Source: Iris pallida
Lineage: Eukaryota > Streptophyta > Magnoliopsida > Asparagales > Iridaceae
Assembly (NCBI GenBank): GCA_029216955.1
Contig: JANAVB010002199.1
Location: forward strand, 16,309,620 to 16,373,619
DNA: 64,000 nucleotides
Direction: 5' to 3'
The notes under the pieces were generated by a model. That model searched no databases. It saw only the letters and a list, made by a program, of their open reading frames with translations, and was not told the origin of the DNA. Numbering within the stretch: the first letter of the stretch is position 1; each line of letters starts with the position of its first letter. Position numbers and translations under genes: made by a program. Below, piece after piece: positions 36,485 to 48,160 of the stretch.

Positions 36485-37245
36485 TTTTATTATATAAATA
36501 ATATTAGCAATGTATGTTGCATATCATCTGCTACATGCATTTATTAAACACAACCCCTCAACGAATTATATAGATTCAACTGGATTACACTAAATTGTTA
36601 AATTCAACTAAAAGCATAAGCCATAAGTTGTATGCGTAACTGCAATCCAAACTAGCACAAGTGTGGGTACGTCCGGTCTAAGCTACACTCGAATATCCTA
36701 ATGTATATTTTTGATACTATACACTAGGATCATCGTAATTTAGATTGTATTTATATAATATTACACCATATATAACATATATTTACATTTACATCTATTA
36801 AGTAAGCAGATCTATACATATATGGACCCACTATTAGTTCGGTCCCATTAGACGCAGTACACATTTATTTTATTTTATTCATATCAAATAAAAGAAAAAT
36901 CCAACATAGTGTTATCAATTTTATTATCTGATTTATTTTTGTTTTAATGATGGTTATAGTGATGGGAACTGAGAAGTAAGGAATTATTATGACCTAGATT
37001 GTTATTTTTCTTGTGTCTGTTTTTAAACACTAGAAAAATCTTGTCTTTCTTATGTTTTTTTATGATTTATAGCAATTGATTGACCATGCACTTACTTGAA
37101 ACTAAGGAATTATTAAAAACCCATGTTCTTGTTTTTGTTGTTTTGTTTGTAGACACTTGAAAATTCTTGTTTTTTTTAAATTTTTAAATTTTTATTTAGA
37201 GTAATTGCTTGATCATGTACTTACTTGAAAACTAGAAAATATTAG

Positions 37246-37563
37246 GACCCGTATCGTTTTTTTTTGGGTCTGTTATTTTTTATGTTTTTGTTAGTTTATA
37301 GTAGTTACTTGATCGTGGATAGATATTGAAGAAACACAAGGAATTATTAGGACTCGTATCGTTTTTTTTTTGTCTGTTATTTTTTATGTTTTTGTTAGTT
37401 AATAGTAGTTACTTGATCGTGGATAGATATTGAAGAAACACAAGGAATTATTAGGACCCGTATCGTTTTTTTTTGGTCTGTTATTTTTTATGTTTTTGTT
37501 AGTTTATAGTAGTTACTTGATCGTGGATAGATATTGAAGAAACACAAGGAATTATTAGGACCC
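37246..37563. repeat. Three tandem copies of a 106-bp subrepeat
   Basis: Each copy runs from a poly-T stretch after CGTATCG through GTTAGTT and GAAGAAACACAAGG to TTATTAGGA. The copies are nearly identical, so this expansion within unit 3 is recent. Confidence 0.85.
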
Positions 37564-38696
37564 TGTTCGTTATTTCTGTTATTTTTGCTTGTAAACACTT
37601 GAAAAATCTTGCCTTTTCTGTTTGTTTTTGTTGACTTCGAGTAATGGCTCTATGATGTACTTACTTCAAACCCAGGAATTATATTAGGACCCAGCTTCTT
37701 ATTTTTGTTCTTTTGCTTGTAATTTTTTCTATGTTTTTGTTAGTTTATGATAAGTACTTGATCATGGGTGAATACTGAAGAAACCCAAGGAATTATTACT
37801 TATTAGTACCCTGATTTTTTTTTTGCTTGTAGATACATTAAATTTCTTGTCTTTTCGAGAAGAGGATGTGATCCGAGATCCCAAGCAAGATTCACTAATT
37901 TGAAACCAACCAACAATAATACATCAAGGTATTGAGTACATACCTTGAAGATGGAGTCATAGCAAAAGAAAATAAGGTATTATTCAAGATTGGATGTTAA
38001 TTACCAATTTTTGGGTAGACTGAATCTATTTAACATCCATTCCCAAATACCAAGTCAAATGAGAAGAACAACACTCCTCAGTGAAGATTTAGTTAGGTTT
38101 TGACTTGAGTGACAAATTGGCATCAAGAAGTAGACAAAATGGTTGGAGAAATCATTAATCTCTTTCATTGTTAGGGACTGGGGAAAACTCGACTTAATCG
38201 ATACATTTACCCAATGTTCCTACAATTTTGGAGGTTGACAATTTTTCAGAAGACAACAGTCTTTGTCATTTTTCAGAAGGCAACAGCAAAATGTGTATAT
38301 TACCTCTTTGTTGTAAATACTTTTGTGTATATTTGAAAACCTTCCGATAACATTTAAAAATCATTTGTGCAACCAAACAACAAAAAATTGACACTTGCAA
38401 GCTGCAATTACATGATTCTAAGTCCCTACCATCATCATCATCATACAACGTATGCAAAATCTGTGTGCTAGGAGTAGAAGTCACTGTAAACTTCATTAAA
38501 AGTACAATGAAACCTAATTTTATTTGTTGGAAAATAAAACACTTTCAATATTTTTTGTAGAAACATATTGAAGTAGATAGTAGTTGGCAGTGAAACAAAA
38601 CCCAGAACATAGAAGCTCAACAACTTCAAGGTCAGAATCAAACTACAGCATTATGTAAATATTTATTCGGAAAAAAAAAATTGGAAAAAAATTATT

Positions 38697-38768
38697 TATC
38701 AGAGCCAGGTTTCGATCCTGGGACCTGTGGGTTATGGGCCCACCACGCTTCCGCTGCGCCACTCTGAT
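38697..38768 (-). tRNA. Initiator tRNA-Met (CAU), copy 4
   Basis: Identical 72-nt gene. It lies about 200 bases left of the segment that is duplicated at 60,112, so the second copy lacks it. Confidence 0.95.
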
Positions 38769-39138
38769 TTTTGTTATTTAAGGGATATGAGAGATTTATG
38801 TGGTAGCCGTTTTAAACACAATCCCTTGTCGCACTATATACATTACACTAAATTGTTAGATTTTAAACCTTGGTCTGATTATATTGGATATAATTCAAAT
38901 TCTTTACTTACATTATGTTAACTATTAAGTTTAAATTGTTGTATATAAGATTATATATATACTGATGTCCATGTCCAAAACTCTCTCTATGGTTGGTTCC
39001 CAAGGGCACACACCCATAGTTAGCCCTGGGCTAGGATTTCAAAATGTCGAATTGAACCCTCTAAATAAATGACATGTTTGACGAAAAATTCAACTCATAA
39101 CACAAGCCATAAGTTGTATGAGTAATTGTAACCCAAAC

Positions 39139-39624
39139 TAACGTCAAAATCGAATAAACCGAGCTTTTAAAAATTCAAAAATGAACCGAAATTAGGTATA
39201 ACCGTAACCGAACCGATAATCGATTTGGTTTGTTCGATTAGACTATTTTTATTGTTTAATGGACCAGACACAAAGTTAAAATTATAGTTAAATTATATTA
39301 AAAAATATATAATTTTTATACATACGTTTGTTGTATTTCAAAGTTGAACCTAAAGTTGGAGTAGTTATTAAATTACAAAAATTTCTCTTTAAAATTACAC
39401 ATAGAATTGTTATTTTAAAAAATATGCACATTTCAATCATAAAATATGTATAAAACTGAGAGTGCTGTCTTACTCGGTTTTCAATTTTGGATTGAAACCA
39501 AAAATCAAAATCGAATAATTTTTTTTAGTATTTTCAAAACCGAACCTAATTTTTTTCAAACCAAACTGAATCTCTTATTCGGTTCTGTTCGATTTTGTCT
39601 AAAACTGGATAATGCTCACCCCTA
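39139..39624. mobile_element. hAT-like MITE, AT-rich
   Basis: Ends in GCTCACCCCTA, the complement of a common plant hAT terminus TAGGGGTGAGC. Internal sequence (AACCGAA and TTCGGTT words, GTTTGTTGTATTTCAAAGTT) is shared with 44,873-45,222 and 60,288-60,767. The left terminus is degenerate and I could not find a clean target duplication. Confidence 0.5.
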
Positions 39625-40465
39625 TTTACATATATTAAGTAAACATATGTATACATATACAGACATCCATTAAGTAGCCGCATCTATACATATACGGACC
39701 CACTAGACGTAGTACACATTTATTTTATATTATTCATATCAAAGAAAGAAAATCCAATATGGTGTTATAAATTTTATTATTTAGATTTATTTTTGTTTCA
39801 ATGATGGTTCTAGTGATGGGAACTGAGAAGTAGGGACTTATTATGACCTAGATTGTTATTTTTGTTGTGTCTATTTGTAACACGATCTTGTCTTTCTTAT
39901 GTTTTTTTTTATGATTTATAGCAATTGATTTACCATGCACTTACTCGAAACTAAGGAATTGTTAAAAACCCATGTTGTTGTTTTTGTTGTTTTGTTTGTA
40001 GACACTTGAGAAATCTTGCTTTTTGTTTTTGTTGATTTAGAGTAATTGCTTGATCATGTACTTACTTGAAAACTAGGAATTATTAGGACCCATATAGTTT
40101 TTTTTTTTCTTCCTTTTGTTTGTAATTATTTTTATGTTTTTGTTAGTTTATAGTATTGCTTGATCATGGATTGTGGATAGATACTGAAGAAACACAAGGA
40201 ACTATTAGGAGCCCGTTATTTTTTTTTCTTGTAAACACTTGAAAAATCTTGCTTTTTCCTTTTTTTTGTTTTTGTTGATTCTGAGTTGGCTTTATGATGT
40301 ACTTACTTGAAACTAACGAATTATAGTAGGACCCAACTTCTTATTTTTGTTCTTTTGCTTGTAAATTTTTCTATGTTTTTGTTACTATATAGTAATTACT
40401 TGATCATGGGTGAATAGTGAAGAAACCCAAGGAATTATTACTAGTTTTTGTTTGCTTGTAGACAC

Positions 40466-41520
40466 TGTTGGAAAATTAACCTAAAACTTGCATCCAAAAA
40501 AGCCGCAGTGTTAGGATTCGAGGCATGTTACACACGTTGTCCTTAGAATAGATTTTACCTCTCACGAACAGTGCAGCGGCGGGAAGTGGTGATTTATTCC
40601 CGAGATACAACGAATCATGACGAGGAGAGTGCTCTTTCCTATTTGACGTGGGACTAAATGTCTCCTTATTGAATCACTATGCAATTAAATGTTACTCCAA
40701 ACAAGCAACACAACCAAGAGACACATTGAAATTTGTTGGGTTTTTTTGGTGAGGCAACACTCAAGGAAAGGTTTAGACCCACAATGCCTAGAACCCCAAG
40801 TGTGCATCTCAATATAATGTTTCGGCTTTGCATTGACTTACGCACTTTGGTAAAGGCTCCATGGAAACAATCATGTTATGTCACTTGCTTAAAGAGATAA
40901 TTATGGACTGAATGTTATGCGCATAGCTTTCCATGCGCGTGGCATAATATGTGCATGATAATTTGAATATGAGGCTTTATGTTATGTGCATAGCTTTTCT
41001 TACTCTTCATGAACTTGAACACAGTCATATCCTGCTTACCTCTCATTTTATACCCTGAAAAAAGTTATATGAGAATTTGATCTTTCCTGTACTTCTTGTC
41101 GTGGCTCATTCCAAACGTAATATTCATTTTTAAGCTAAACTTTCTTTTCTCACATCCTAAAGTAACTATTAATGCTTGTTTGGTTTGTCATGGCATATTT
41201 GGTTTGTGCAACTTTAGGCACTGCTCAGGAGCTAAAGTTTGAGTTACATTTGGTATAATTTTGAGGACACTCAAATTGTTTTGGCTAGAAAATGAAAAGT
41301 TTGAGATTAAATTACTCATACTAACATCTTCCAAACTTTGGCATATCTCAGGATCTTAGTGGTTCTTCAGTTATAAGGGAATTGAAGTTGGCGATTAGTA
41401 AGATGAGATTATCTACTTTACCAAAATGTATCTGAAGGCTGGCATAATTCTTCTGGTAAAAGGAATGCAATTATATGTTCTTTTTTTAGGAAATGGACCT
41501 GAACCCGAAATCAACCCGAA
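40466..41520. other. Non-coding stretch within the duplicated segment
   Basis: No gene recognised. It contains two copies of GTTATG.GCATAGCTTT (near 40,913 and 40,981) around CATGCGCGTGGCATAATATG. Confidence 0.35.
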
Positions 41521-41524
41521 GGAA

Positions 41525-41900
41525 ACTATTATTTTATTTTATTTTATTTTATTTTACTTAGGACTATAATAATTATTATTAGTTAATAGAGAAAGATTAC
41601 ACCGAAATAGATGGCAAGCGGGCAACAAGCTGTGCCGCCAATCCTTTTTGGATGGCAAAACCAATTCTCTTAAACATTACATCTATAGACTTAGGAGACA
41701 TGACATTACTGTACATAACTTTTTGGACACTCTTAAGAAGCTCCACAGCATCTGGTGCCAGAAAACCAAACGTGTCAAATGCGAACGAGATGAAAAGTTA
41801 TGTATGTACTGATATATCCTCAATTTATATGGTACGATTCTCTTGGCCAGGTCTACAACTCTAGCAAAGGATTTCAAATACACACATGTGATGTAACTTG
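41525..41900 (-). pseudogene. LINE 3' end fragment (RTE-like), copy 1
   Basis: Minus-strand reading gives FAFDTFGFLAPDAVELLK, then FKRIGFAIQKGLAAQLVAR and a stop at 41,597-41,599. I associate this with the C-terminal tail of plant RTE-type LINE polyproteins. Upstream the frame has a stop (at ISVHT) and a shift (VDLAKRIVPYKLR). After the stop on the minus strand comes an (AAAAT)n tail (41,531-41,560), as expected for a LINE 3' end. The family assignment is from memory and moderate. Confidence 0.5.
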
Positions 41901-42139
41901 GCAAATACCGTTTCTAGGATTATAGTTTCTTCCAACTACTATAAAATTATATACCTTACGTTGGATGAAACACTGTGACACAGAAATAGGACACAGATAT
42001 GACCAACCACTACCGATATTGACTGATACCGGGTGATACTGAAGTTGGGGTCTATTTGCTGGCCAATTCAGCAAATAAAAATTGAATAAAAAGAAAGAAG
42101 TATGGAAATATAGTGGCAACACAAATTCATAAAATTGAT

Positions 42140-43480
42140 TCATATTAATATCATTCCACTCAAAACTATTTATCGACGTTGTACTATGTTTAGATCCATA
42201 TTAATATTATTCCTTCCAAATTATTTATTGTGATTGTACTGTGTCTGAAGACAAATAAATAAAAGTATCTCTTGTGAGTGGACGATTCAATAATGTTGAA
42301 TACTATTGATGGAGCCTCTTCCTAATGGGCCAGGAACTGGTGGAGATCGAACACAATTTGACATAATTCTGAAGTAAATTACAATGAAATTGGATAAAAA
42401 CGCATAATTGGGGAAAAAACTAAGGTTTTCTTTATTCAAATTGCTAAGGACAGGAAATACATTACAAGAACTGGAAAAATTAAAAAGAAGTAACAGAATG
42501 GCAATAGATTTCTTGATCCTTTCCCTCAGATCTAGATGTTTCTATTTATAGAATTGGATATCAACTCTGATACGGACGGGACGGATACTGATTGATTCAT
42601 TGCTGACTGTTCATCCCAGTTGGCATGTATGCTTAGCTGACTTGAGTTATGATTAGTACCCAGGCTGATCTGGCAATGCTGAACTGGCAATCATGGTTTG
42701 CTGATATGCTGATACTAACTCCATGTCCCATAGTTAACTGCCATTAACTGCTACCGAGCAGCTACTGATATGCTGATACTAACTCCATGTCCCATAGTTA
42801 ACTGCCATTAATTGTCTATATGGATGCATTTTGAGATAGACCCCTTGGATGGATCCCACACTGGCCCCTGATGTTTTCCATTGGATTAACATGGGAAGAT
42901 TGATCATCGAAGTCGTGAATAGTTTTGATGAACTCAAGCAGCGCTTTGGCCTCAAGATATGTCACATAAATGCTTTCTAGAGACTTACCCAAACCAGGGT
43001 TTGATGTCAAAGCCTCAGCACAATTATCTAAACTGGTTAGTAACTATATTGAGCTACCCTCCAGATTTGGTAGCAGCCATGGCTTATAAAGCTCCAATCA
43101 AGTTCTCAAGATCGCCGAAACTCTGTAAATTTCTACAAAGCCAAAAAAATCTCTCTTACCCCGAGATAGTATTTGCTCTGAATTATTTGCACCAAATAAC
43201 CCTCTCCATGTCATGGCACCACACATTGATACAAGTCTGTTGCTCCTCTCCAGAGGCTAATTCCAGGATACGCGATGCTGACGTGGCATGCTCGAAAAGT
43301 TCAATTGTACTGCCACCAATACAGGATTTTTAGGGAAGGTACCATTTTTATCAAATGTACTCCTATGTTTATTATAAAGTGCTCTTTTTGGTGGGCGTTT
43401 TAATTTGCCCTCTTGTGGTGATTACTCATTTTACTAGATACATGCAGTCTCTAGTAATATGGCACTTAGGTATCAATAAA
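42140..43480. other. Non-coding stretch, no gene assigned
   Basis: Contains a 64-bp tandem duplication (42,701-42,811; CTGATATGCTGATACTAACT) present only once in the second segment copy. A short minus-strand ORF at 42,816-43,010 and a plus-strand ORF at 42,959-43,333 have no recognisable domain. The area may be a decayed retroelement. Confidence 0.35.
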
Positions 43481-43492
43481 TTCATAGTTTAA

Positions 43493-43945
43493 AGTATCGG
43501 TCGATACCGATCCAATACGGCCGATACCGATACGATTTGGCATGTCCCGATCCGATACGACCGATACCTGATACTGACCGATACCAACATTGGGGGGTCT
43601 CTTTCACGATCAATTTGGCAAATAAAATTGAAGAAAACAGACAAATAAACAAGGGTTTGAAGCATAATAAGGTTGTAAAAGCATATAAAAGAAGAAAATT
43701 GATCTAGTGCATGTAAACCAATCGGTAAGGGTGACTACTATTTTATTTAATTTCAAAACTACTAAAAAATAACATTGTAAATACTTAAATTTATGCCCAA
43801 ATGTATAAAAAAAAATGTAATATTAATAATTATTTGTTTTCTGATACCAAAAAAATCCATTACCCCGATCCGAAACTGCCGATACTACCGATATCGCCGA
43901 TACTCGTAGGAATGATCCGACACCGATTGCGATACCGATACTGGG
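43493..43945. mobile_element. MITE-like element with CGATACCGATA repeats
   Basis: Left end AGTATCGGTCGATACCGAT and right end, reversed, AGTATCGGTATCGCAATCGG form an imperfect inverted repeat. Related fragments lie at about 41,990-42,120 and 63,100-63,210. No clear target duplication, so the boundaries are approximate. Confidence 0.5.
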
Positions 43946-44218
43946 AACCTTATCATATTGCAGAATAGAAGGCTACATGGACACAATTTTAGAATTTTCA
44001 ACAGTTTCTAATAATCTAGCACTTTGGATCATATTGCAGTACAGAAGGCTACATGTGACATATAATTTGGTCATTATTTCCTACTATATATCGTTTAGAT
44101 CAACACAATTACACCATGTCTGGAAACAATATTCCAGTCCAGACTACATTTAACACTACTAGCTAGTAACCACCAAAACAGAATTACAAACCAGTACACT
44201 TACTAGATCACAGTTCTT

Positions 44219-44255
44219 GCCTGGCTGGCTGCCTGGCTGGCTGCCTGGCTGGCTG
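44219..44255. repeat. 12-bp repeat CCTGGCTGGCTG, three copies
   Basis: Three tandem copies just after the stop codon of the membrane-protein gene (minus strand), probably in its 3' UTR. Confidence 0.9.
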
Positions 44256-44259
44256 TTCA

Positions 44260-46294
44260 TCAGAACCTGGCCTCGACGCCGTAGTGCCTCTTCAGCGCCC
44301 GCGGCAGATAGACTGGCAGCAGGAAACCGAACAGGTTGAATCCCCAGAAGATCATGTTGGCGACGGCCAGTCCCCTCCCCACCGAGACCCTCACCCCCGA
44401 CCCCTCGACCTCCTCTTTGGCGATCTCGCCGGCCAGCCACTCGGAGATTGTTATCAGCCTCTTGGCGTTGAAGAAGATCGGCACGAATGCCCTCATAGGC
44501 AGTGAGAAGCGCCTGTTGAACGTGACTCCCTCCATGAAGATCTTGGTAGAACAACATACTTATTAAGGGGTTAGGAAGTTATATAAGAAGTGCCACAGTT
44601 GATCATTTAAGATTTGGCTATGAATGCAAATTGTATCATCATACTTTGTTAACTAGACTCTTTATGTATATAAACAAAGTTTGAGTTATTCTTGAAATTT
44701 ATAAATAAAATAAAACATTATATTTATTTACCTGCCAATTAGCCTTCTATAGTTTATGCCATGATCATGTGTTCATAGCTACCACTTAAACTAGAAGATG
44801 GTAGATAGGTCTACCTACATGTCAATTGACTGTATTAAATACAAGGTAAGGAGGTTGATGTCAGGCCGACATTAGAGGTAAGTGTTCCGTTTATTCGGAT
44901 CGAACCGAAATGGTCAAATCGAATCAACGAACTTTTCAAAATATAAAACCGAAACTGAATGTTTGTTGTATTTCAAAGTTGTGTCCAAAGTTGAACTACT
45001 TATTAAATTATCAAAATTGGACTTTAAAACACATTTATAGAATTGTTATTTTCAGAATATACACATTTTTAATCATTAAATATTCATAAAATTTTAGGTA
45101 ATTATATAATCGTATGTCTTATTCGATTTTTGATATTGGACACAAACTAAAAACCAAAACAGAATATATTTTTTCCCAGACCAAACCCAATCTCTTATTT
45201 GGTCTCGATCCAAAGCACCCTAGACTTGACATCCACCATCCGGTCGTATAGATTTTAGGCTAAATTTCAACTTGATACCCCTCAACTATTCAAGTTTTTC
45301 AACTTGATATCATAAACTTTAATATTATAAACTTAATACCTCAAATATAATTGTACAGCTTAATATCCTAACAGTATTAATGAAAAATTTAAAATGACAA
45401 AAATAGCTCTTCATTTGTGTGATCACTTCAAATACTCCCAAGGAGAAGGATGGAAGTAATTTGGTAAAAAAGCTTCTTCTTTTTTTTTGTTGAAATGGAA
45501 AAATTGATATCTAGTTACGGAGGGTATCGATTTAGAAATATTTAATAATTGAGGATAGTGATTGGTATCATATTAAAGTTTAGGGTAGCAAATTAAAAAG
45601 CTTGAATAGTTGATGATTTTTTTTTTTCCAAGATGTCCGACGATACGTACGAGACTTTGTACATGCTGCATTGCATATCTTTTGGACCCATTGTCCTCCA
45701 ACTTCTAACATTATTATAAATGGAAGGAATAATACATTCCTGGCTCTATCCACTAATATTCTGTCATCCAGTCTGGATCTTATACCTCTTTAACAAAACT
45801 ACTGTTTGTGGAGTTTTTGGACTTTATTTGTATGAAAATGGATCAATATGTACATATACCTGGCATGCAAGGAGGAAGACGTGGGGCGCGGCGGCCTTGA
45901 TCCCCTCCTTGTCCCCGGCAAGGACGCCGTGCAGTATGTATCCGCCGGGGAGCAGCAGCCCGACGAGGGCCGCCGCGGAGACGTAGGCGGAGAGGAGGCG
46001 GTTCCCCCGCCCGAATACGGGGGCCGGAGACGACGACGCAGACGTCGGCGGGAAGGAGGAGGAGGACAGGAGGTACACGTAGGGGACCGAGAGCGCCGCG
46101 AACGACACGTCGGCCGGAGACACCATCCCCGTCGACGCGAGCACCGCCGCCGCCGCCAGCGCGTTCAGATGCCGGAACGACAGGAGTCGGCCCCGCGGCT
46201 CGTGCGGCGGCGGAGCCGGCGACGGCACGGCGGCGGCTGCGGCGGCGGCGGCGTCGGCAGCATTGGTGGGATGTTCTTCCACTGCTCCTGACAT
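44260..46294 (-). CDS. Multi-pass membrane protein, DUF7733-like, two exons
   Basis: Exon 1 is 45,860-46,294 (145 codons, start MSGAVEEHP), donor CAG|GTATATG. Exon 2 is 44,260-44,541, acceptor CCAAG|ATCTTC, stop TGA at 44,260-44,262. The product is 238 residues. A low-complexity Ala/Pro N-terminus is followed by RGRLLSFRHLNALAAAAVLA, a membrane segment. About three more hydrophobic stretches follow, including LLSAYVSAAALVGLLLPGGY and ANMIFWGFNLFGFLLPVYL. Conserved-looking parts are HVFLLACQ joined to IFMEGVTFNRRFSLPMRAFV. This resembles a plant-specific small membrane protein family of unknown function that I know as DUF7733. An in-frame ATG at 46,417 would add 41 residues, but the start chosen matches the family's usual MSG start. 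Exon 1 is very GC-rich. Confidence 0.75.
44542..45859 (-). other. Intron of the DUF7733-like gene
   Basis: 1,318-bp phase-0 intron, AT-rich, containing a hAT-like MITE at 44,873-45,222. No other gene seen. Confidence 0.75.
44873..45222. mobile_element. hAT-like MITE within the intron
   Basis: Starts TAGAGGTAAGTGTTC and ends GCACCCTA, degenerate versions of the TAGGGGTGAGC terminus. Internal blocks (TTTGTTGTATTTCAAAGTTG, ATAGAATTGTTATTTT) match 39,325-39,430. No unambiguous target duplication. Confidence 0.5.
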
Positions 46295-46381
46295 TGATTC
46301 TTCTTTCTTGTTGTTGCTGTGTTGCTCTGTTCTCGTTCTGTTCTTGTAAGAGAGTAAGGTTTCGGTGGCTGATATGGAGTA

Positions 46382-46387
46382 CACGTG
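46382..46387. promoter_or_regulatory. G-box (CACGTG)
   Basis: Palindromic CACGTG within ACACGTGT, about 90 bases upstream of the chosen ATG of the membrane-protein gene. It is the core of bZIP/bHLH sites, including ABRE. Confidence 0.4.
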
Positions 46388-46414
46388 TGGAGTCTGTGTC
46401 CAACGTATGGACGA

Positions 46415-46420
46415 CACGTG
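46415..46420. promoter_or_regulatory. G-box (CACGTG), second copy
   Basis: Second CACGTG within ACACGTGT, 33 bases further upstream. Paired G-boxes with the same flanks are a common arrangement in ABA- or light-responsive promoters. Whether they lie in promoter or 5' UTR is unknown. Confidence 0.4.
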
Positions 46421-46449
46421 TGTACGTGGAATTGGAGCAGTTGGCTTGC

Positions 46450-47424
46450 GGTTAGCCTAGTGTTTCGTGTGGCAGGCATGACACGGATTTTTTTTTTTTT
46501 TTCTTTGTTGGTGTATAATTTATTGGAAATGTCCGAAAAATTAAAAGGAAAAGTAAATAATTTGGGATAGAAAAATAATTTGGTTGTCTGGTTCATGTAG
46601 TTATATGGGAGTAGAGGTGCAGAAATTGATAGCATATCCTAGTCCAGATCTTATAGCTGAATGTACCAATTGGTGCTGCATATATGTCTCTCTCTCCTTT
46701 TTTTATTACAACCCACAAACATCTACACATTCTTACTATTAGAGGACTCGAATCATATCAGTCGTACTATTTTTTACATGAGCTACAAGTGCTACGTGGA
46801 CGTGCTGTGCCTGTGCCTGTGCCTGTGTCAAACATGGATACATAAGCCTTTTCCTTCAACAGAAGCACAAGGCCGCATTTGGTTCACAAGAAAGAAAATT
46901 ATTTATTGGAAAAATTACAAATTCTATCGATTTTCTTTACCGTGTTTGAAGTGGTCGAAAAAAAAAATCAGGAGGCATAAAAGATGACTTTATAATTCTG
47001 CTTAGCTCTTAATTCCTTCTGACTTTTCCGAAGAAAGACAGTGAAGATTTTTTGCGTCCTATAATGGAATTATTCACAGTTAATTACAGGGCATTAGCTA
47101 ACTAATAATTAAGCGCACAAACTTGCATGATATACGCATCATTCGTGCTGGAAAGAGGTTTTGGTCATGAAAATTGTGGGAGTCTCTTTCTTATTATGAA
47201 AATTAACTTGTTTGGTAGTTGTGAAAAAAAAAAAAAAGAGAGAGAAAAGAGAAGAATTTCTGTAGCCGAATATGTAGATATAGTTGTGGATATGAATAAG
47301 ATCATTCGTCTTTGGATTTATCAAAATTACAACACTTATTGTATACTAGTAAATGCACGTGCTTTGTGTTAGATATTTTTTCAATTTTTCACTTAAAATG
47401 TGCAACCAAAATAAATTACGTAAA
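46450..47424. other. Intergenic stretch
   Basis: No gene recognised. It contains a T homopolymer (46,489-46,502) and a GTGCCT repeat (46,805-46,828). The first 200 bases may include the promoter of the minus-strand membrane-protein gene. Confidence 0.35.
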
Positions 47425-48146
47425 TGTTACCGGCCTTCGGGGAAGTCGCGCACGTAGCACTGCCCTAAGAGTTAGCTCAGGTCTATGTGCAGACCGTATC
47501 CGAACGCTCCTAGTGGTAAAATTTTCGCTCCACCGGAATCTCCTTGCCGCACAAGACTTGGAGAGAGTGACCCCGACTTAGCTCTGTCCAGAGCAACGAA
47601 GAAGAACAGCGGTAATACGAAGGAGACGAGAATTTTAGAGAATTTTGAGAAGAAGAATTTCTGTGTTCGGAAGAGAAAGAAGCACCGCCTTATATAGGCT
47701 GATGGTGGCTCTTTGTAACGTTCAGAAATAATGAACAATAAATTTTTAACGTTACAAAGAAAAACGTGATGCAATGTATCTGGACGTAATTTTGAATAGT
47801 AAATGTTAAGAAATTAAATGATTGTAACGGTCAAAAAAATTAATAGGAGCAAAAAGATTTTTGGGTCTCAGCCCGAACCCGGAGAAGGAATCGGATTGGC
47901 ATTCGGCGCCCGCAGATGTGGGCACGTGCCCGCACCCATTACGCGCGCCGAACCGAACCGAGCCGAGCCGGGCCCGGCCGCGGCGGCGGCGGCGCGCGCG
48001 TGTGGCCCATGGGGCTCCCACTCAAATGGTTTAATGAAGCAAGATGGGAGGAGTGTATATATGCACACTTATATCCCTTGCCCAAACCGATGTGGGACTA
48101 AAATAAAAGGTGGGAGTTGAGCTTTTGCTCACAAGCTAAGCTAACA
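47425..48146 (-). repeat. 3' LTR of minus-strand copia element 3
   Basis: 722 bp. On the minus strand it begins TGTTAGCTTAGC and ends GGCCGGTAACA, with 5-bp inverted termini TGTTA/TAACA. It holds a TATATAAGG box (47,690-47,698) and the CCCACATCGG motif, and is very GC-rich around 47,930-48,000. A polypurine tract lies immediately upstream at 48,147-48,160. No partner LTR is in the window. Confidence 0.75.
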
Positions 48147-48160
48147 ATCCCCCCCAAAAG
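48147..48160 (-). promoter_or_regulatory. Polypurine tract of copia element 3
   Basis: Minus-strand CTTTTGGGGGGGAT immediately before the LTR TG. Confidence 0.7.

Larger units (their letters stand above)
36064..38150. repeat. tRNA-iMet repeat unit 3
   Basis: Close relative of unit 2, but without the 853-bp MITE. It has a local triplication (37,246-37,563) of a roughly 106-bp subrepeat containing GTAGTTACTTGATCGTGG. At its right end a fragment matching the host-gene last exon (AAATGGTTGGAGAAA) survives with an internal deletion. Confidence 0.8.
38320..40465. repeat. tRNA-iMet repeat unit 4
   Basis: Same block order as unit 1, including the GGCACACACCCATAG segment. It also carries an inserted MITE-like element (about 39,139-39,624). 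The right part from 38,966 recurs at 60,112. Confidence 0.75.
38966..42854. repeat. Segmental duplication, copy 1
   Basis: About 3.9 kb nearly identical in order to 60,112-64,000. It includes the right part of unit 4, the MITE, the CATGCGCGTGGCATAATATG region and the LINE tail. It differs by small indels, a 126-bp absence near 42,124 and an extra 64-bp tandem copy at 42,701-42,811. Confidence 0.9.

Noticed and set aside
41652..41864. 70-codon plus-strand ORF repeated at 62,748-62,960
   Set aside because: Antisense shadow of the LINE tail; it is conserved only because the segment is duplicated.
45843..46403. Long Arg/Gly-rich ORFs overlapping the membrane-protein exon on both strands
   Set aside because: Shadows of a GC-rich exon. 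Only the 45,860-46,294 frame has proper splice sites and continues into exon 2.
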